Assembly: GCF_013177675.1 (NCBI RefSeq) | Contig: NZ_CP042652.1 | Span: forward strand, 2,955,072-3,019,071 | Length of the DNA: 64,000 nucleotides | Reading direction: 5' to 3' | DNA from: Arcobacter acticola | GTDB lineage: Bacteria; Campylobacterota; Campylobacteria; Campylobacterales; Arcobacteraceae | In this document: one piece after another, positions 26,507 through 35,958 of the stretch | Layout of the letters: every line of letters begins with the position of its first letter | How positions within the stretch are numbered: the stretch's first letter is position 1 | The notes under the pieces: model-generated | The model's database searches: none | Seen by the model: only the letters and a program-made list of their open reading frames with translations | Told to the model about the DNA's origin: nothing | Made by a program: the position numbers and the translations under genes

Positions 26507-26533
26507 AATAAGAAGGAGATTCTCCTTCTTATT
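26507..26533. terminator. Strong hairpin at the end of hsp20
   Basis: AATAAGAAGGAGA (26507-26519) and TCTCCTTCTTATT (26521-26533) are perfect complements and overlap the hsp20 stop codon. No long T-tract follows on the minus strand, so it may stabilise or attenuate the transcript instead of ending it. Confidence 0.55.
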
Positions 26534-26942
26534 TTACTGTTATACTTTTCTTATTATTATCTTCTTTTAATTTTGGAATGATTACTTCTAATACTCCATT
26601 ATCACTACTTGCTTCAATATTTTCTATATCTGCATTATCAGGTAAAGTAAAACTTCTTGAGAATTTTCCAAAATATGTTTCTACTTTATAGAAATCTTCT
26701 TCTTTTATTTCATCTTTTACTTTTCTTTCACCACTGATTGTTAAGATTCCTTTGTTTATATCAACTTTAATATCTTCTTTTTTTACACCTGGTAAATCAA
26801 CATCTACATGGTAGGCAAATTCACCTTCTCTTGTATTAACCACTGGAACAAAAGCACTTACACCTTCATTCTTTGATTGATTATATAAGTTTTTTTCTAT
26901 CTCTTTTATTTGTTTAAATGGGTCAAATTTTGTTAATAACAT
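26529..26942 (-). CDS. Small heat shock protein Hsp20 (alpha-crystallin family)
   Basis: This 137-residue chaperone holds unfolded proteins. Its alpha-crystallin domain spans about residues 33-125, with HVDVDLPGVKKEDIKVDI, then GILTISGERK, FSRSFTLPDNAD and DNGVLEVIIPK. The final segment has the IxI/V-like tail KSITVK. Upstream are a HAIR-like and two CIRCE-like operators, so control by HspR and HrcA repressors is likely. It has an AAGGAG ribosome site. Confidence 0.93.
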   Translation of the reverse strand: MLLTKFDPFKQIKEIEKNLYNQSKNEGVSAFVPVVNTREGEFAYHVDVDLPGVKKEDIKVDINKGILTISGERKVKDEIKEEDFYKVETYFGKFSRSFTLPDNADIENIEASSDNGVLEVIIPKLKEDNNKKSITVK

Positions 26943-26968
26943 TTCAAACTCCTTGAAATAAAATTATA

Positions 26969-26989
26969 CTTGATACTTTATATATCAAG
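26969..26989. promoter_or_regulatory. HAIR-like (HspR) operator of hsp20
   Basis: CTTGATA-N7-TATCAAG has the spacing of the HspR site CTTGAGT-N7-ACTCAAG and differs by two positions per arm. It sits directly upstream of the minus-strand TATAAT at 26968-26963, where a repressor would block transcription. Confidence 0.55.
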
Positions 26990-27012
26990 TTGATGGAATT
27001 TTAACATATTTA

Positions 27013-27039
27013 TTAGCACTTGTCAATACCTAGTGCTAA
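27013..27039. promoter_or_regulatory. CIRCE-like (HrcA) operator of hsp20
   Basis: TTAGCACTT-N9-TAGTGCTAA matches the CIRCE consensus TTAGCACTC-N9-GAGTGCTAA in all but one position per arm. It lies about 70 bases before the hsp20 start. Confidence 0.75.
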
Positions 27040-27075
27040 TTATTTTCAATAATGGTTATTTTGTAGTATTTAGTA

Positions 27076-27102
27076 TTAGCACTATGATTGTATATTTGCT
27101 AA
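27076..27102. promoter_or_regulatory. Second, degenerate CIRCE-like site
   Basis: TTAGCACTA-N9-ATTTGCTAA keeps the 9-9-9 layout with a weaker right arm. It may help HrcA binding to the first site or be a decayed copy. Confidence 0.4.
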
Positions 27103-27239
27103 TACTAGTTATTGAGAATATAAACACTCTTTTTTTCTGATTTTTTTATTTATGTCATAAAGTTATACAATGTCAAATTTTAAATACATTTGTATTACTT
27201 AATATACAATATTTAAAGATAGTAATTCTTTTATTTATG

Positions 27240-27268
27240 TATAATGAATCTAATTTAAAAAATAAGGA
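27240..27268 (+). promoter_or_regulatory. Probable -10 and ribosome site of the transglutaminase operon
   Basis: TATAAT at 27240-27245, then AAGGATT shortly before the ATG at 27275. No -35 is evident. Confidence 0.45.
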
Positions 27269-27274
27269 TTAAAT

Positions 27275-30200
27275 ATGTCTTTAAAAGTAGTAATTTCGCA
27301 TAGAACTGCGTACAAATATGATAGAAATATCTCACTGTCTCCACATATAATTAGATTAAGACCAGCGCCTCACAGTAGAACTCCAATAGAAGCCTATTCC
27401 TTGAAAATAAAACCAGAAGGTCATTTTTTAAACTGGCAACAAGATCCATTTGGTAACTACATGGCAAGACTTGTTTTTCCTGAGAAAACAAAAGAGTTTT
27501 CAATTGATGTAGAAATTATCGCTGATTTAATTACATTAAATCCTTTTGATTTCTTTGTTGAAGAAAGTGCGACAAACTATCCTTTTGAATATAAAAAAGA
27601 TCTAAAAAAAGAATTAAAACCCTATTTGAAGATAAATGAAGATGGCAAACTTTTAAAAGAATTCGTAAAAAGTATTGATAAAAGTGAAAAACCTATTATA
27701 GATTTTTTAGTAGAAGTTAATCAAAAAATCAATCAATATGTAAACTATACAGTAAGATTAGAAACAGGTGTTCAAACTTGTAAAACTACTCTAGAAAAAG
27801 AATTAGGTTCTTGTAGAGACTCAGCTTGGCTATTTGTACAAGTTTTAAGACATTTAGGATTAGCAGCTAGATTTGTATCTGGATATTTAGTTCAATTAAC
27901 AGCTGATGTTAAATCACTTGATGGACCAAGTGGTCCCGAAGCTGACTTTACAGACTTACATGCATGGACGGAAGTTTATATTCCAGGTGCAGGATGGGTT
28001 GGACTTGATAGTACAAGTGGATTATTTGCAGGGGAAGGTCATATTCCACTTGCTTGTACGCCTCATTATAACAGTGCTCATGCAATTGAAGGTTTTAGTG
28101 ATAAATGTGAAACTGAATTTGAATTTGAAAATAAAGTTACAAGAATTTTTGAATCTCCAAGGGTTACTAAACCATACAAAGAAGAACAATGGGATGCTAT
28201 TTATAATCTTGGATTTAAAGTTGATGAAGATTTAATAAAAAATGACGTAAGACTTACAATGGGTGGAGAGCCTACATTTGTATCTATTGATGATATGGAA
28301 TCACCTCAATGGAATAGTGAAGCAGATGGAGAACATAAAAGATTATTAGCAAATAATTTAGCAAGAAAACTTCTTGCATCAAATACAAATGGTGGATTAT
28401 TACACCATGCACAAGGAAAATGGTATCCAGGTGAACCACTTCCAAGATGGCAAACAAGTATTTACTGGAGAAAAGATGGAAAAGCTATTTGGGAAAATCC
28501 TGAATTGCTAGCAGATATGAATAAAACATATCCTTACACAACAGAAGATGCTAAAAAATTCATATCAACACTCTCTTTAATTTTAGGAGTTAGTGATGAA
28601 AATGTAATTCCAGCATATGAAGATCCAATTTATTACATTATGAAAGAAGCAGAACTTCCTTTAGATGTTGATCCTTTAAAATTTGATTTAAAAGATCCTC
28701 TTGAAAGACAAACAATAGCTAAAAAGTTATCTCAAGGACTTAATAGTGAAGTAGGATATGTACTTCCAATAAACTTTGGTGCAACAAAATGGATTACTTC
28801 AAAATGGGAATTTAGACGTGGTCATTTATTCTTAGGAGCAGGAAATTCTCCTTTAGGATTAAGACTACCTTTAGAATCATTAATAGTAAAACCTCAAGTT
28901 GAATTAGAACAAGAGTTCGAACATGATTTATTTGCTTCTTATCCTATTCTTGGGGAATATATAACTTCTGTTCAAAAAAGAGCTAAGAAAATGAGTAAAA
29001 AAACTACTCTTAAAAATAAATACGAAGCCTTTGTAAGAACTGCCCTTTCTATTGAAATTAGAGATGAAAAACTTTGTATTTTCCTTCCACCAATTGAAAA
29101 AACAGAAGTTTTCTTAGACTTAATTGCTTCAATTGAAGAAACTGCAAAAAGATTAAATATTTCAGTAATTATAGAAGGTTATGAGCCTCCTCATGATTTA
29201 AGAACAGATAGAATCAAAGTTACTCCAGATCCAGGTGTTATTGAAGTAAATATTCAACCAACAAGTACTTGGAAAGAATTAAGTGATAACTTACTTTCTT
29301 TATATGAAGATGCAAGACTTTGTAGACTTGGAACTGAAAAGTTTATGTTAGATGGAAGACATACAGGAACAGGTGGTGGAAATCACGTAACAATTGGAGC
29401 GATGGAACCTAGTGATTCACCACTTTTAAGAAATCCTCAATTACTTAGAAGTTTAATCACATTTTGGCAACACCACCCAGGTTTATCATACTTATTCTCA
29501 GGGGCATTCATAGGACCAACTTCTCAAGCTCCAAGAGTTGATGAAGGAAGAATGGAAAATCTTTATGAATTAGAAATTGCCTTCTCTCAAATTCCAGAAT
29601 CGGGAGATGTTCCATTTTGGTTAACAGATAGACTATTTAGACATATGTTAACAGATATTACAGGAAATACTCATAGAAGTGAGTTTTGTATAGATAAATT
29701 ATATTCACCTGATTCAAGTAGTGGAAGACTTGGTATCTTAGAGCTAAGAGCTTTTGATATGCCTCCTCACTCTCAAATGGCACTTTTACAAATGCTATTA
29801 GTTAGAGCCTTGGTTTCTTGTTTCTGGAAAAAACCATATAAACATAGTTTAGTTAGATGGGGAACAAGACTTCATGATAAATTCTTACTTGAGCATTATG
29901 TAAAAGAAGATTTAAAAAGTGTTGTTGAATACTTAAATGATGAAGGTTATGAATTCAAACTTGATTGGTTTGATCCTTTCTTTGAATTTAGATTCCCATT
30001 ATATGGTATGACATCAATTCAAGGAATGCCTGTTGAAATAAGATCAGCAATTGAACCTTGGAATGTTCTAGGAGAAGAATCAGGAAGTCAAGGAACATCA
30101 AGATATGTTGACTCTTCTGTTGAAAGATTACAAATAAAAATAGCTAATTTCAATGAAGAAAGATATGTAGTATCTTGTAATGGAGTTCAAGTACCTCTTT

Positions 30201-30640
30201 CTAAAACAGATATTGAAGGAGAGTATGTAAGTGGAGTAAGATATAAAGCATGGCAACCATGGTCAGCACTTCATCCTACAATTAAAGTAGATACTCCTTT
30301 AACTTTTGATATAATAGACAAATGGAATACTAGATCAATTGGTGGATTTAATTATTTTGTTGCCCATCCAGGAGGAAGAAGTTATGATTCATTCCCTGTA
30401 AATTCTTTTGAAGCAGAATCAAGAAGAATAAACAGATATTGGGACTTTAATCATTCACAAGGAGAAGTTACTCCTTATGAACCTAAAATAACTGGAGAAG
30501 CTAATACTATTTTTGCATATGAAGCAAAAAGAACATTAACAAACAAAAAAGGAAGTAAAAAACTTTACTTCCATGAAATGCCAAAAAATAAAGAGTACCC
30601 ACATACATTAGACTTAAGACAAAGGTGGATGAAAAAGTAG
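27275..30640 (+). CDS. Transglutaminase-DUF2126 fusion protein
   Basis: This 1121-residue protein begins with a bacterial transglutaminase N-domain, then a transglutaminase core with a Cys-His-Asp triad (GSCRDSAWL, DLHAWTEVYIPG, GLDSTSG; about 170-250). The remaining 800 residues are DUF2126, with LTMGGEPTFVS, PDPGVIEVNIQPTS, GTGGGNHVTIG and LELRAFDMPPH. DUF2126 is believed to be an amidoligase-like fold, but its reaction is unproven. It is encoded one base upstream of an ATP-grasp/alpha-E gene and with a second transglutaminase, a set seen in many bacteria. Confidence 0.88.
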   Translation: MSLKVVISHRTAYKYDRNISLSPHIIRLRPAPHSRTPIEAYSLKIKPEGHFLNWQQDPFGNYMARLVFPEKTKEFSIDVEIIADLITLNPFDFFVEESATNYPFEYKKDLKKELKPYLKINEDGKLLKEFVKSIDKSEKPIIDFLVEVNQKINQYVNYTVRLETGVQTCKTTLEKELGSCRDSAWLFVQVLRHLGLAARFVSGYLVQLTADVKSLDGPSGPEADFTDLHAWTEVYIPGAGWVGLDSTSGLFAGEGHIPLACTPHYNSAHAIEGFSDKCETEFEFENKVTRIFESPRVTKPYKEEQWDAIYNLGFKVDEDLIKNDVRLTMGGEPTFVSIDDMESPQWNSEADGEHKRLLANNLARKLLASNTNGGLLHHAQGKWYPGEPLPRWQTSIYWRKDGKAIWENPELLADMNKTYPYTTEDAKKFISTLSLILGVSDENVIPAYEDPIYYIMKEAELPLDVDPLKFDLKDPLERQTIAKKLSQGLNSEVGYVLPINFGATKWITSKWEFRRGHLFLGAGNSPLGLRLPLESLIVKPQVELEQEFEHDLFASYPILGEYITSVQKRAKKMSKKTTLKNKYEAFVRTALSIEIRDEKLCIFLPPIEKTEVFLDLIASIEETAKRLNISVIIEGYEPPHDLRTDRIKVTPDPGVIEVNIQPTSTWKELSDNLLSLYEDARLCRLGTEKFMLDGRHTGTGGGNHVTIGAMEPSDSPLLRNPQLLRSLITFWQHHPGLSYLFSGAFIGPTSQAPRVDEGRMENLYELEIAFSQIPESGDVPFWLTDRLFRHMLTDITGNTHRSEFCIDKLYSPDSSSGRLGILELRAFDMPPHSQMALLQMLLVRALVSCFWKKPYKHSLVRWGTRLHDKFLLEHYVKEDLKSVVEYLNDEGYEFKLDWFDPFFEFRFPLYGMTSIQGMPVEIRSAIEPWNVLGEESGSQGTSRYVDSSVERLQIKIANFNEERYVVSCNGVQVPLSKTDIEGEYVSGVRYKAWQPWSALHPTIKVDTPLTFDIIDKWNTRSIGGFNYFVAHPGGRSYDSFPVNSFEAESRRINRYWDFNHSQGEVTPYEPKITGEANTIFAYEAKRTLTNKKGSKKLYFHEMPKNKEYPHTLDLRQRWMKK

Positions 30641-33130
30641 ATGTCGATTTTTAATAGTTGTAAAATAGAAGCACCTTTTGATGAGATGTTTGACAAAAAT
30701 TGTAATGTCAAACCTCATTGGAAAGAAATATACGATAATTTAGAGCGTGTAGGAATAAAACAACTAGAGCAAAAGCAAATAGAAATCGACTGGCGACTTG
30801 AAGAAAATGGGGTTACTTATAATATTTATAATGATCCAGAAGGAACAAATAGAAGATGGAATTTAGATCCAATTCCATTTGTTCTTGAAAATGAAGAATG
30901 GGAAGAAATTTCAAAAGGTTTAAAACAAAGAGCAAAACTATTAAATCTTATTTTCAAAGATTTATATACTGAACAAAAATTAATAAAAGAAGGAATTATT
31001 CCAGCTGAGATAATTTTTGGACATAAGGGATTTATTCCTGAAGTATTTAATTTTGAAAATACAGATTATTATACTATGAAATACTATGCTGCTGATATTA
31101 GTAGAGGTCCAAATGGTAAGTTCTGGGTGATTTCAGACAAAACTCAATCACCATCGGGATTGGGTTATGCTATTGAAAATAGACTTACTATGAATTCAAT
31201 TCTAAATGACTTATATCCAAAAGTTGAAATCCTAAAAATTGCAAGATTTATTGAAGATTTTAAAATTATGCTAAAAAACAACTCTTCAAAAAATAATGAG
31301 AATCCATTAATTACTTTATTGACTCCTGGACCACACAATGAAACATATTTTGAACACTCTTATCTTAGCTCATTTTTAAATCTTACATTAGTTCAAGGTG
31401 AAGATTTATTAGAAAAAAACAACCAACTCTGGCTAAAAAGTTTAAGTGGTTTAAAAAGAGTCGATGCAATGATTAGAAGAGTTGATTCAGCCTATTGTGA
31501 TCCACTTGAATTAAGATCGGATTCTCAACTAGGTGTTGCTGGATTAGTAAATGTTATTAGAAAAAATAACATATCAATGATAAATCCTATTGGTGTTGGG
31601 ATTTTAGAAAACATTGGACTAAACCCTTTTATGAAAAATATTGCTAAATTTTTATTAAATGAGGAATTAATTCTTCCACAAATAGCCACATGGTGGTGTG
31701 GACAAAAAGAAGAATTAGATTTTGTTATTAAAAATATCAAAACGTTAATGATTAAAAAAATAAATCGAACGGATGGTATTGAAATACATATTGGAAATAA
31801 TTTAGATGAACAAGAATTGTCTGATTTAATAAAAAGAATACAAAGAAACCCTAATTATTATGTAGGTCAAGAAATCATTGATTTCTCAACTGTTCCATCT
31901 TTTAATAAAGGAAAGATAGAACCAAGAAATGCCGTAATTAGAGCATTTGCATATTTGGATAAAAATGAATTTAAAGTAATGCCTAGTGGATTAGTAAGAG
32001 TTTCAGCATCAAAAGATTCATTAGTTGTTTCAAACCAAAAAGGTGGAACAAGTAAAGATTTATGGATCCTAGGTAAAAATGAAGAATTTACTGGAAATAA
32101 TGTTTTTAAAAATAGAGAGGTTATTGACTCAAGATTAGAAAATATATCTACAAAACGTGCAGAAAATCTTTTTTGGTTAGGAAGATATCTAAATAGAGCT
32201 ATAACAGTTGCTAGAATGATTAGATTTAATCTTAAAAGTATGCTAAACATAAATAGATACGATGATAATACAAATGCTAAAAAAGCAACAAAAATTTTAA
32301 ATACATCCCTTACTCATCTAACTATGACCTATCCTGGTTTTTTAACAGAAAATGATATAAAACCAATTGTTGAGATTATTGATTTAATTCAAAATAGTAA
32401 TAGAGCAGGAACACTATCTTTTTCTTTACATATGCTTGGAAGTATAAATACAAATGTGAAAAATCTACTTACAATGGAAGCATGGAGAATTTTTGAAAAG
32501 ATGCAAAAAGAGTGGTTATCATATGGTAAACAACAGATAATTACTAATAGAGAACATATTAGTGAACTTGATAAACTTCTTATTTATCTTATGGCATATA
32601 AAGAATTAATCGATGAAAGTATTTTTAAAGAACAAGGATTAATACTTTATGATATTGGTTGCAAAATAGAAATTTCTCAACTTTTAATATCAAAATTAAG
32701 ATCATTATTAACAAATAAATTAGATATGTTATTAGAATATGATGTTTTAGATTCATTACTTAATTCTTATGAAAGTTATAATTCATATAGAGCTTATTAT
32801 AAATCATCTCTAGAGATAAGTAATGTATTAGAATTTCTTTTATTTAATACTAAATATCCTAAATCTTTAATTTATATAATAGAAGAACTATTATCAGATT
32901 TAAATGATTTACCAAATAATATAAAGAATTCACACCTTAGTAGTTTTGAAGAACCTATATTTAAATGTTATTCAATGCTAAAACTATCAAATGCAAAAAG
33001 ACTTTTAGATATAAAAGAGGATGAATTCATTTATAAAGAATTAGATGAATTTTTAGCTCAAATCTCTGACAATTTGGCTCAAACATCAGAAGAGCTTACA
33101 AAAACATATTTTTCACATAATAATGAGTAG
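30641..33130 (+). CDS. Circularly permuted ATP-grasp plus alpha-E fusion protein
   Basis: This 829-residue protein fuses a circularly permuted ATP-grasp ligase domain (about residues 20-480; IYNDPEGTNRRWNLDPIPF, LTPGPHNETYFEH, VLRVSASKDSL-like end) to an alpha-E helical domain (about 510-815, starting RAENLFWLGRYLNRAITVAR). ATP-grasp enzymes join a carboxylate to an amine with ATP, so a peptide or amide bond is the likely product. Its neighbours are transglutaminase-type genes. In the opposite cluster the two domains are encoded as separate genes. Confidence 0.88.
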   Translation: MSIFNSCKIEAPFDEMFDKNCNVKPHWKEIYDNLERVGIKQLEQKQIEIDWRLEENGVTYNIYNDPEGTNRRWNLDPIPFVLENEEWEEISKGLKQRAKLLNLIFKDLYTEQKLIKEGIIPAEIIFGHKGFIPEVFNFENTDYYTMKYYAADISRGPNGKFWVISDKTQSPSGLGYAIENRLTMNSILNDLYPKVEILKIARFIEDFKIMLKNNSSKNNENPLITLLTPGPHNETYFEHSYLSSFLNLTLVQGEDLLEKNNQLWLKSLSGLKRVDAMIRRVDSAYCDPLELRSDSQLGVAGLVNVIRKNNISMINPIGVGILENIGLNPFMKNIAKFLLNEELILPQIATWWCGQKEELDFVIKNIKTLMIKKINRTDGIEIHIGNNLDEQELSDLIKRIQRNPNYYVGQEIIDFSTVPSFNKGKIEPRNAVIRAFAYLDKNEFKVMPSGLVRVSASKDSLVVSNQKGGTSKDLWILGKNEEFTGNNVFKNREVIDSRLENISTKRAENLFWLGRYLNRAITVARMIRFNLKSMLNINRYDDNTNAKKATKILNTSLTHLTMTYPGFLTENDIKPIVEIIDLIQNSNRAGTLSFSLHMLGSINTNVKNLLTMEAWRIFEKMQKEWLSYGKQQIITNREHISELDKLLIYLMAYKELIDESIFKEQGLILYDIGCKIEISQLLISKLRSLLTNKLDMLLEYDVLDSLLNSYESYNSYRAYYKSSLEISNVLEFLLFNTKYPKSLIYIIEELLSDLNDLPNNIKNSHLSSFEEPIFKCYSMLKLSNAKRLLDIKEDEFIYKELDEFLAQISDNLAQTSEELTKTYFSHNNE

Positions 33131-33133
33131 AAC

Positions 33134-34096
33134 ATGATTTACGAAATATATCACGAAACAAAATTTGAATATGGTGCTATTGTTACATTTAGTCATAATA
33201 TAGCTAGATTGAAACCTAAAACTTGTCTAACACAAACATTACTTGAATATAATTTAAATATTTCACCAAAGCCATATGAAACCAATGAATTCGTGGATTA
33301 TTTTGAAAATACAAATAACTTTATGCTAATACGAGAATCCCATAAATCACTTATTGTAACAGCTATTTCAAAAGTTGAAAGAATAAATAGTGCTATTTAT
33401 GAGCACATAAAAAAACTCCAAGAAGTAAAGATAACTTTTAAAGAAGCAAAAGATAGACTAGCTAAATTTAATAGTGAAGATGTATTTGCAAAACAATACT
33501 TATTTGAAACAGATTCAATTCCAACAGCCTCTGATGATATAAAAGCATATGTTCTAGAATCATTTAATGATAACAAAAATTTATTTGAATCAATTAATGA
33601 ATTTATGAAAAGAATTTTTACTGATTTTAAATTTGTATCTGGTTTTAGTGATGTTACAACACCTATAGAGACAATCTTTAGAGAAAAAAAAGGGGTATGT
33701 CAAGATTTTGCTCAGTTTGCTATTTCTTCTCTTAGGAGTATCGGTATTCCTACAAGATATGTGAGTGGTTATTTAGAAACTTTGCCACCTGAGGGTAAGG
33801 AAAAACTTTTTGGCGCTGATGCTTCCCATGCATGGTTTTCAGCATATATTCCAGGTTTTGGCTGGGCTGATTTTGACCCTACAAATAATAAAATACCAAA
33901 TGAAGAGTATATTATATTAGGATATGGGAGAGATTATTTGGATATTGCACCATTAAAAGGTGTAGTTCAAAGTAGCGGAAATAGTATTTTAGGTGTTAAA
34001 GTAAACGTACAAAGAGTAGAAGAAAAACAAACTATTTCAGCTCAAGAAAGCCAAGTTCAGCAAATCCAATTTCAGAGCCAAACTAACCAATTTTAG
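33134..34096 (+). CDS. Transglutaminase-like cysteine peptidase/amidase
   Basis: This 320-residue protein has a transglutaminase N-terminal beta domain and a core with the triad Cys (KKGVCQDFAQFA), His (DASHAWFSAYIPG) and Asp (DFDPTNN). Such proteins may hydrolyse or transfer amide bonds made by the partner ATP-grasp enzymes. The C-terminal tail is rich in Gln and Ser. It is third in the operon, 3 bases after the previous gene, and its end overlaps the convergent AstE-like gene by 14 bases. Confidence 0.88.
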   Translation: MIYEIYHETKFEYGAIVTFSHNIARLKPKTCLTQTLLEYNLNISPKPYETNEFVDYFENTNNFMLIRESHKSLIVTAISKVERINSAIYEHIKKLQEVKITFKEAKDRLAKFNSEDVFAKQYLFETDSIPTASDDIKAYVLESFNDNKNLFESINEFMKRIFTDFKFVSGFSDVTTPIETIFREKKGVCQDFAQFAISSLRSIGIPTRYVSGYLETLPPEGKEKLFGADASHAWFSAYIPGFGWADFDPTNNKIPNEEYIILGYGRDYLDIAPLKGVVQSSGNSILGVKVNVQRVEEKQTISAQESQVQQIQFQSQTNQF

Positions 34097-35015
34097 CGAC
34101 TCTGAAAGCAACAGCATTTTCATAAATTAATGAATTACTATAAACACAAGTTATCATTCCATTACAAGGTGAGAGAATCTCATATATTATATTTCCTTCT
34201 AATGAGTGAACAACCTCTCCTATAACTTGATCTTTTGATACATAATTTCCTGGAAGTTCTTTTCCAATAAAAATACCACTTTTAAGTGATTTTATTACTT
34301 CAATTGAGTCCCTATTTATAACAGTTGATTCATAACCATTAAAAATATGATAATCAATAATTCCACTTTTATCCATAAATCTCGTCATTGCTTGATTGAT
34401 CTGACTTGCAATTTTTTTATCTATTTGAGTTTCATTTGAACACATAATTGAGAAAGCTTTAGTTCCCCAAAGTTGCCAATTATATTGTAAGGTTACCGTA
34501 TCAATTGATTTCATTTTTTTATGATGAAGAATTTTAAATCCAAATTTCTTTGCAGCTTTTAAATCTTCATATCCACTTTTATATAATTTGATATAAGGTA
34601 AGCAAACTGCTGGATCTGGTCTTTTTTCTAAAATAATTCCATATGTATATCCATTTAATACATCAAATACTTTTTTTGCAATTCTTTGTGTTGTTTCACC
34701 TAATTCATATCCTGGAAACATCATATTTAAATCAGTATTATCTAAAGGCCAGAATCTTTTCCCAATATTTAAAGCATAGTGATTAATAGATGGAATAATT
34801 AAGATATTACCTTTTATATTTTCTTTTTCTATTTTATTTTTAAAAAAATCCACCATAGTTGAAGCACAATATAAAGGCAAGATAGTATCTCCGCCCATTG
34901 CACCAACTATTGCAATACTAGGAGCTTTAGGATCACTACCTTCAAATAAGTATCCTTCTACAACTAATGGAGCTCTACTTAATGATTCAATTCTTAAAAT
35001 TTCAATTTTTTTCAT
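34083..35015 (-). CDS. AstE/AspA-like protein lacking the zinc ligands
   Basis: This protein of about 310 residues resembles the succinylglutamate desuccinylase/aspartoacylase family and its upstream neighbour, but the metal site is lost. Where the family has GIHGDE this reads VGAMGGDT, and the DIHSS segment is replaced by IILEKRPD. The DLNMMFPG loop remains. It is unlikely to be a zinc hydrolase and may be a regulatory or structural partner of the active paralog. The start at 35015 has TTTGGAGA upstream and overlaps the previous gene by 14 bases; an upstream ATG at 35060 lacks a ribosome site. Confidence 0.8.
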   Translation of the reverse strand: MKKIEILRIESLSRAPLVVEGYLFEGSDPKAPSIAIVGAMGGDTILPLYCASTMVDFFKNKIEKENIKGNILIIPSINHYALNIGKRFWPLDNTDLNMMFPGYELGETTQRIAKKVFDVLNGYTYGIILEKRPDPAVCLPYIKLYKSGYEDLKAAKKFGFKILHHKKMKSIDTVTLQYNWQLWGTKAFSIMCSNETQIDKKIASQINQAMTRFMDKSGIIDYHIFNGYESTVINRDSIEVIKSLKSGIFIGKELPGNYVSKDQVIGEVVHSLEGNIIYEILSPCNGMITCVYSNSLIYENAVAFRVAKIG

Positions 35016-35955
35016 CGTTTTCTCCAAAAATTCTTGCAAGAAGTGAGCCTTCATATACAACTGGATATTCTCTTAATGTAAATAATATACCATCAGCAGG
35101 TGAAATTAGTTCACAATGAATTGTTCCAGTTAATGGATCAACAATATCACCTATCTTATCACCTTTTTTTATAATCGCACAGTGATCAAGAGCAGGAACA
35201 AATAAACCACTTTTTGGTGCATTTAAATAAAACACTTCACCTACTTCTGAATTAAAAGCTTCTCTTGTAATAAAATCATCTTTACAATCAATAATTCCTT
35301 CCTTATTCATAAGATTTAAAATCCCGAGTAAAAGCTGATGACCATACTCTTTTGTAAGCCTCATACCAACACCCATCTCAACAACTAATGTTTTTGTACC
35401 CATTGAGTTAAGAGTATGAGAGAAAGTTGATTCTAATACAGTTACAGCATCATGTATCCATATAAAATCACAGTTTAACATTTTTGCAAGTGGTAAAGTA
35501 GATTTAGAGTATTCTTTATTAATTCTAATTTGGGGAATTTCTCTTAAAAAGATATTACTAGAATGAATATCTATAGCGATATTACTTCCTTTAACATCTT
35601 GAGCAAGAGCATAAACTACTTGTCCTGGCAAAAATTCATTTGGACTTCCAGGAAAAGCTCTATTTAAATCAACCTCGTACATAGGAAAACCTCTAGTAAT
35701 AGTATCAACTCCTAAAGAGTTAACTGCTGGATAAATATCTACTATACCTTTTAGTTTTTCACTATTTTTATTTAACCAATCTGCCAATAAGTATATTACT
35801 AATTGACCTTCTAGTTCATCTCCATGAATACCACTTACAATGGAAATTCTCTTTTGTTTCTTTGAAGTTCCAGTAGATGATTCAAATCTTGTTCTTCTTA
35901 TAGAAAGCTTTTCACCTACAGGTAAATCTGAACTAAAAATTTCAGTTGTTTTCAT
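35002..35955 (-). CDS. AstE/AspA-family zinc-dependent deacylase
   Basis: This 317-residue enzyme belongs to the succinylglutamate desuccinylase/aspartoacylase branch of M14 zinc peptidases. Zinc ligands are visible as HxxE in SGIHGDELEG (about residue 44) and His in DIHSSN; DLNRAFPG is the conserved substrate loop. It would cleave an acyl or amide bond. Its position after ATP-grasp and alpha-E genes suggests it processes the product of those ligases. The substrate is not known. Confidence 0.88.
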   Translation of the reverse strand: MKTTEIFSSDLPVGEKLSIRRTRFESSTGTSKKQKRISIVSGIHGDELEGQLVIYLLADWLNKNSEKLKGIVDIYPAVNSLGVDTITRGFPMYEVDLNRAFPGSPNEFLPGQVVYALAQDVKGSNIAIDIHSSNIFLREIPQIRINKEYSKSTLPLAKMLNCDFIWIHDAVTVLESTFSHTLNSMGTKTLVVEMGVGMRLTKEYGHQLLLGILNLMNKEGIIDCKDDFITREAFNSEVGEVFYLNAPKSGLFVPALDHCAIIKKGDKIGDIVDPLTGTIHCELISPADGILFTLREYPVVYEGSLLARIFGENDEKN

Positions 35956-35958
35956 TAT

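Noticed and set aside
31867..32250. 127-residue minus-strand frame inside the ATP-grasp/alpha-E gene
   Set aside because: Antisense shadow of a conserved coding region.
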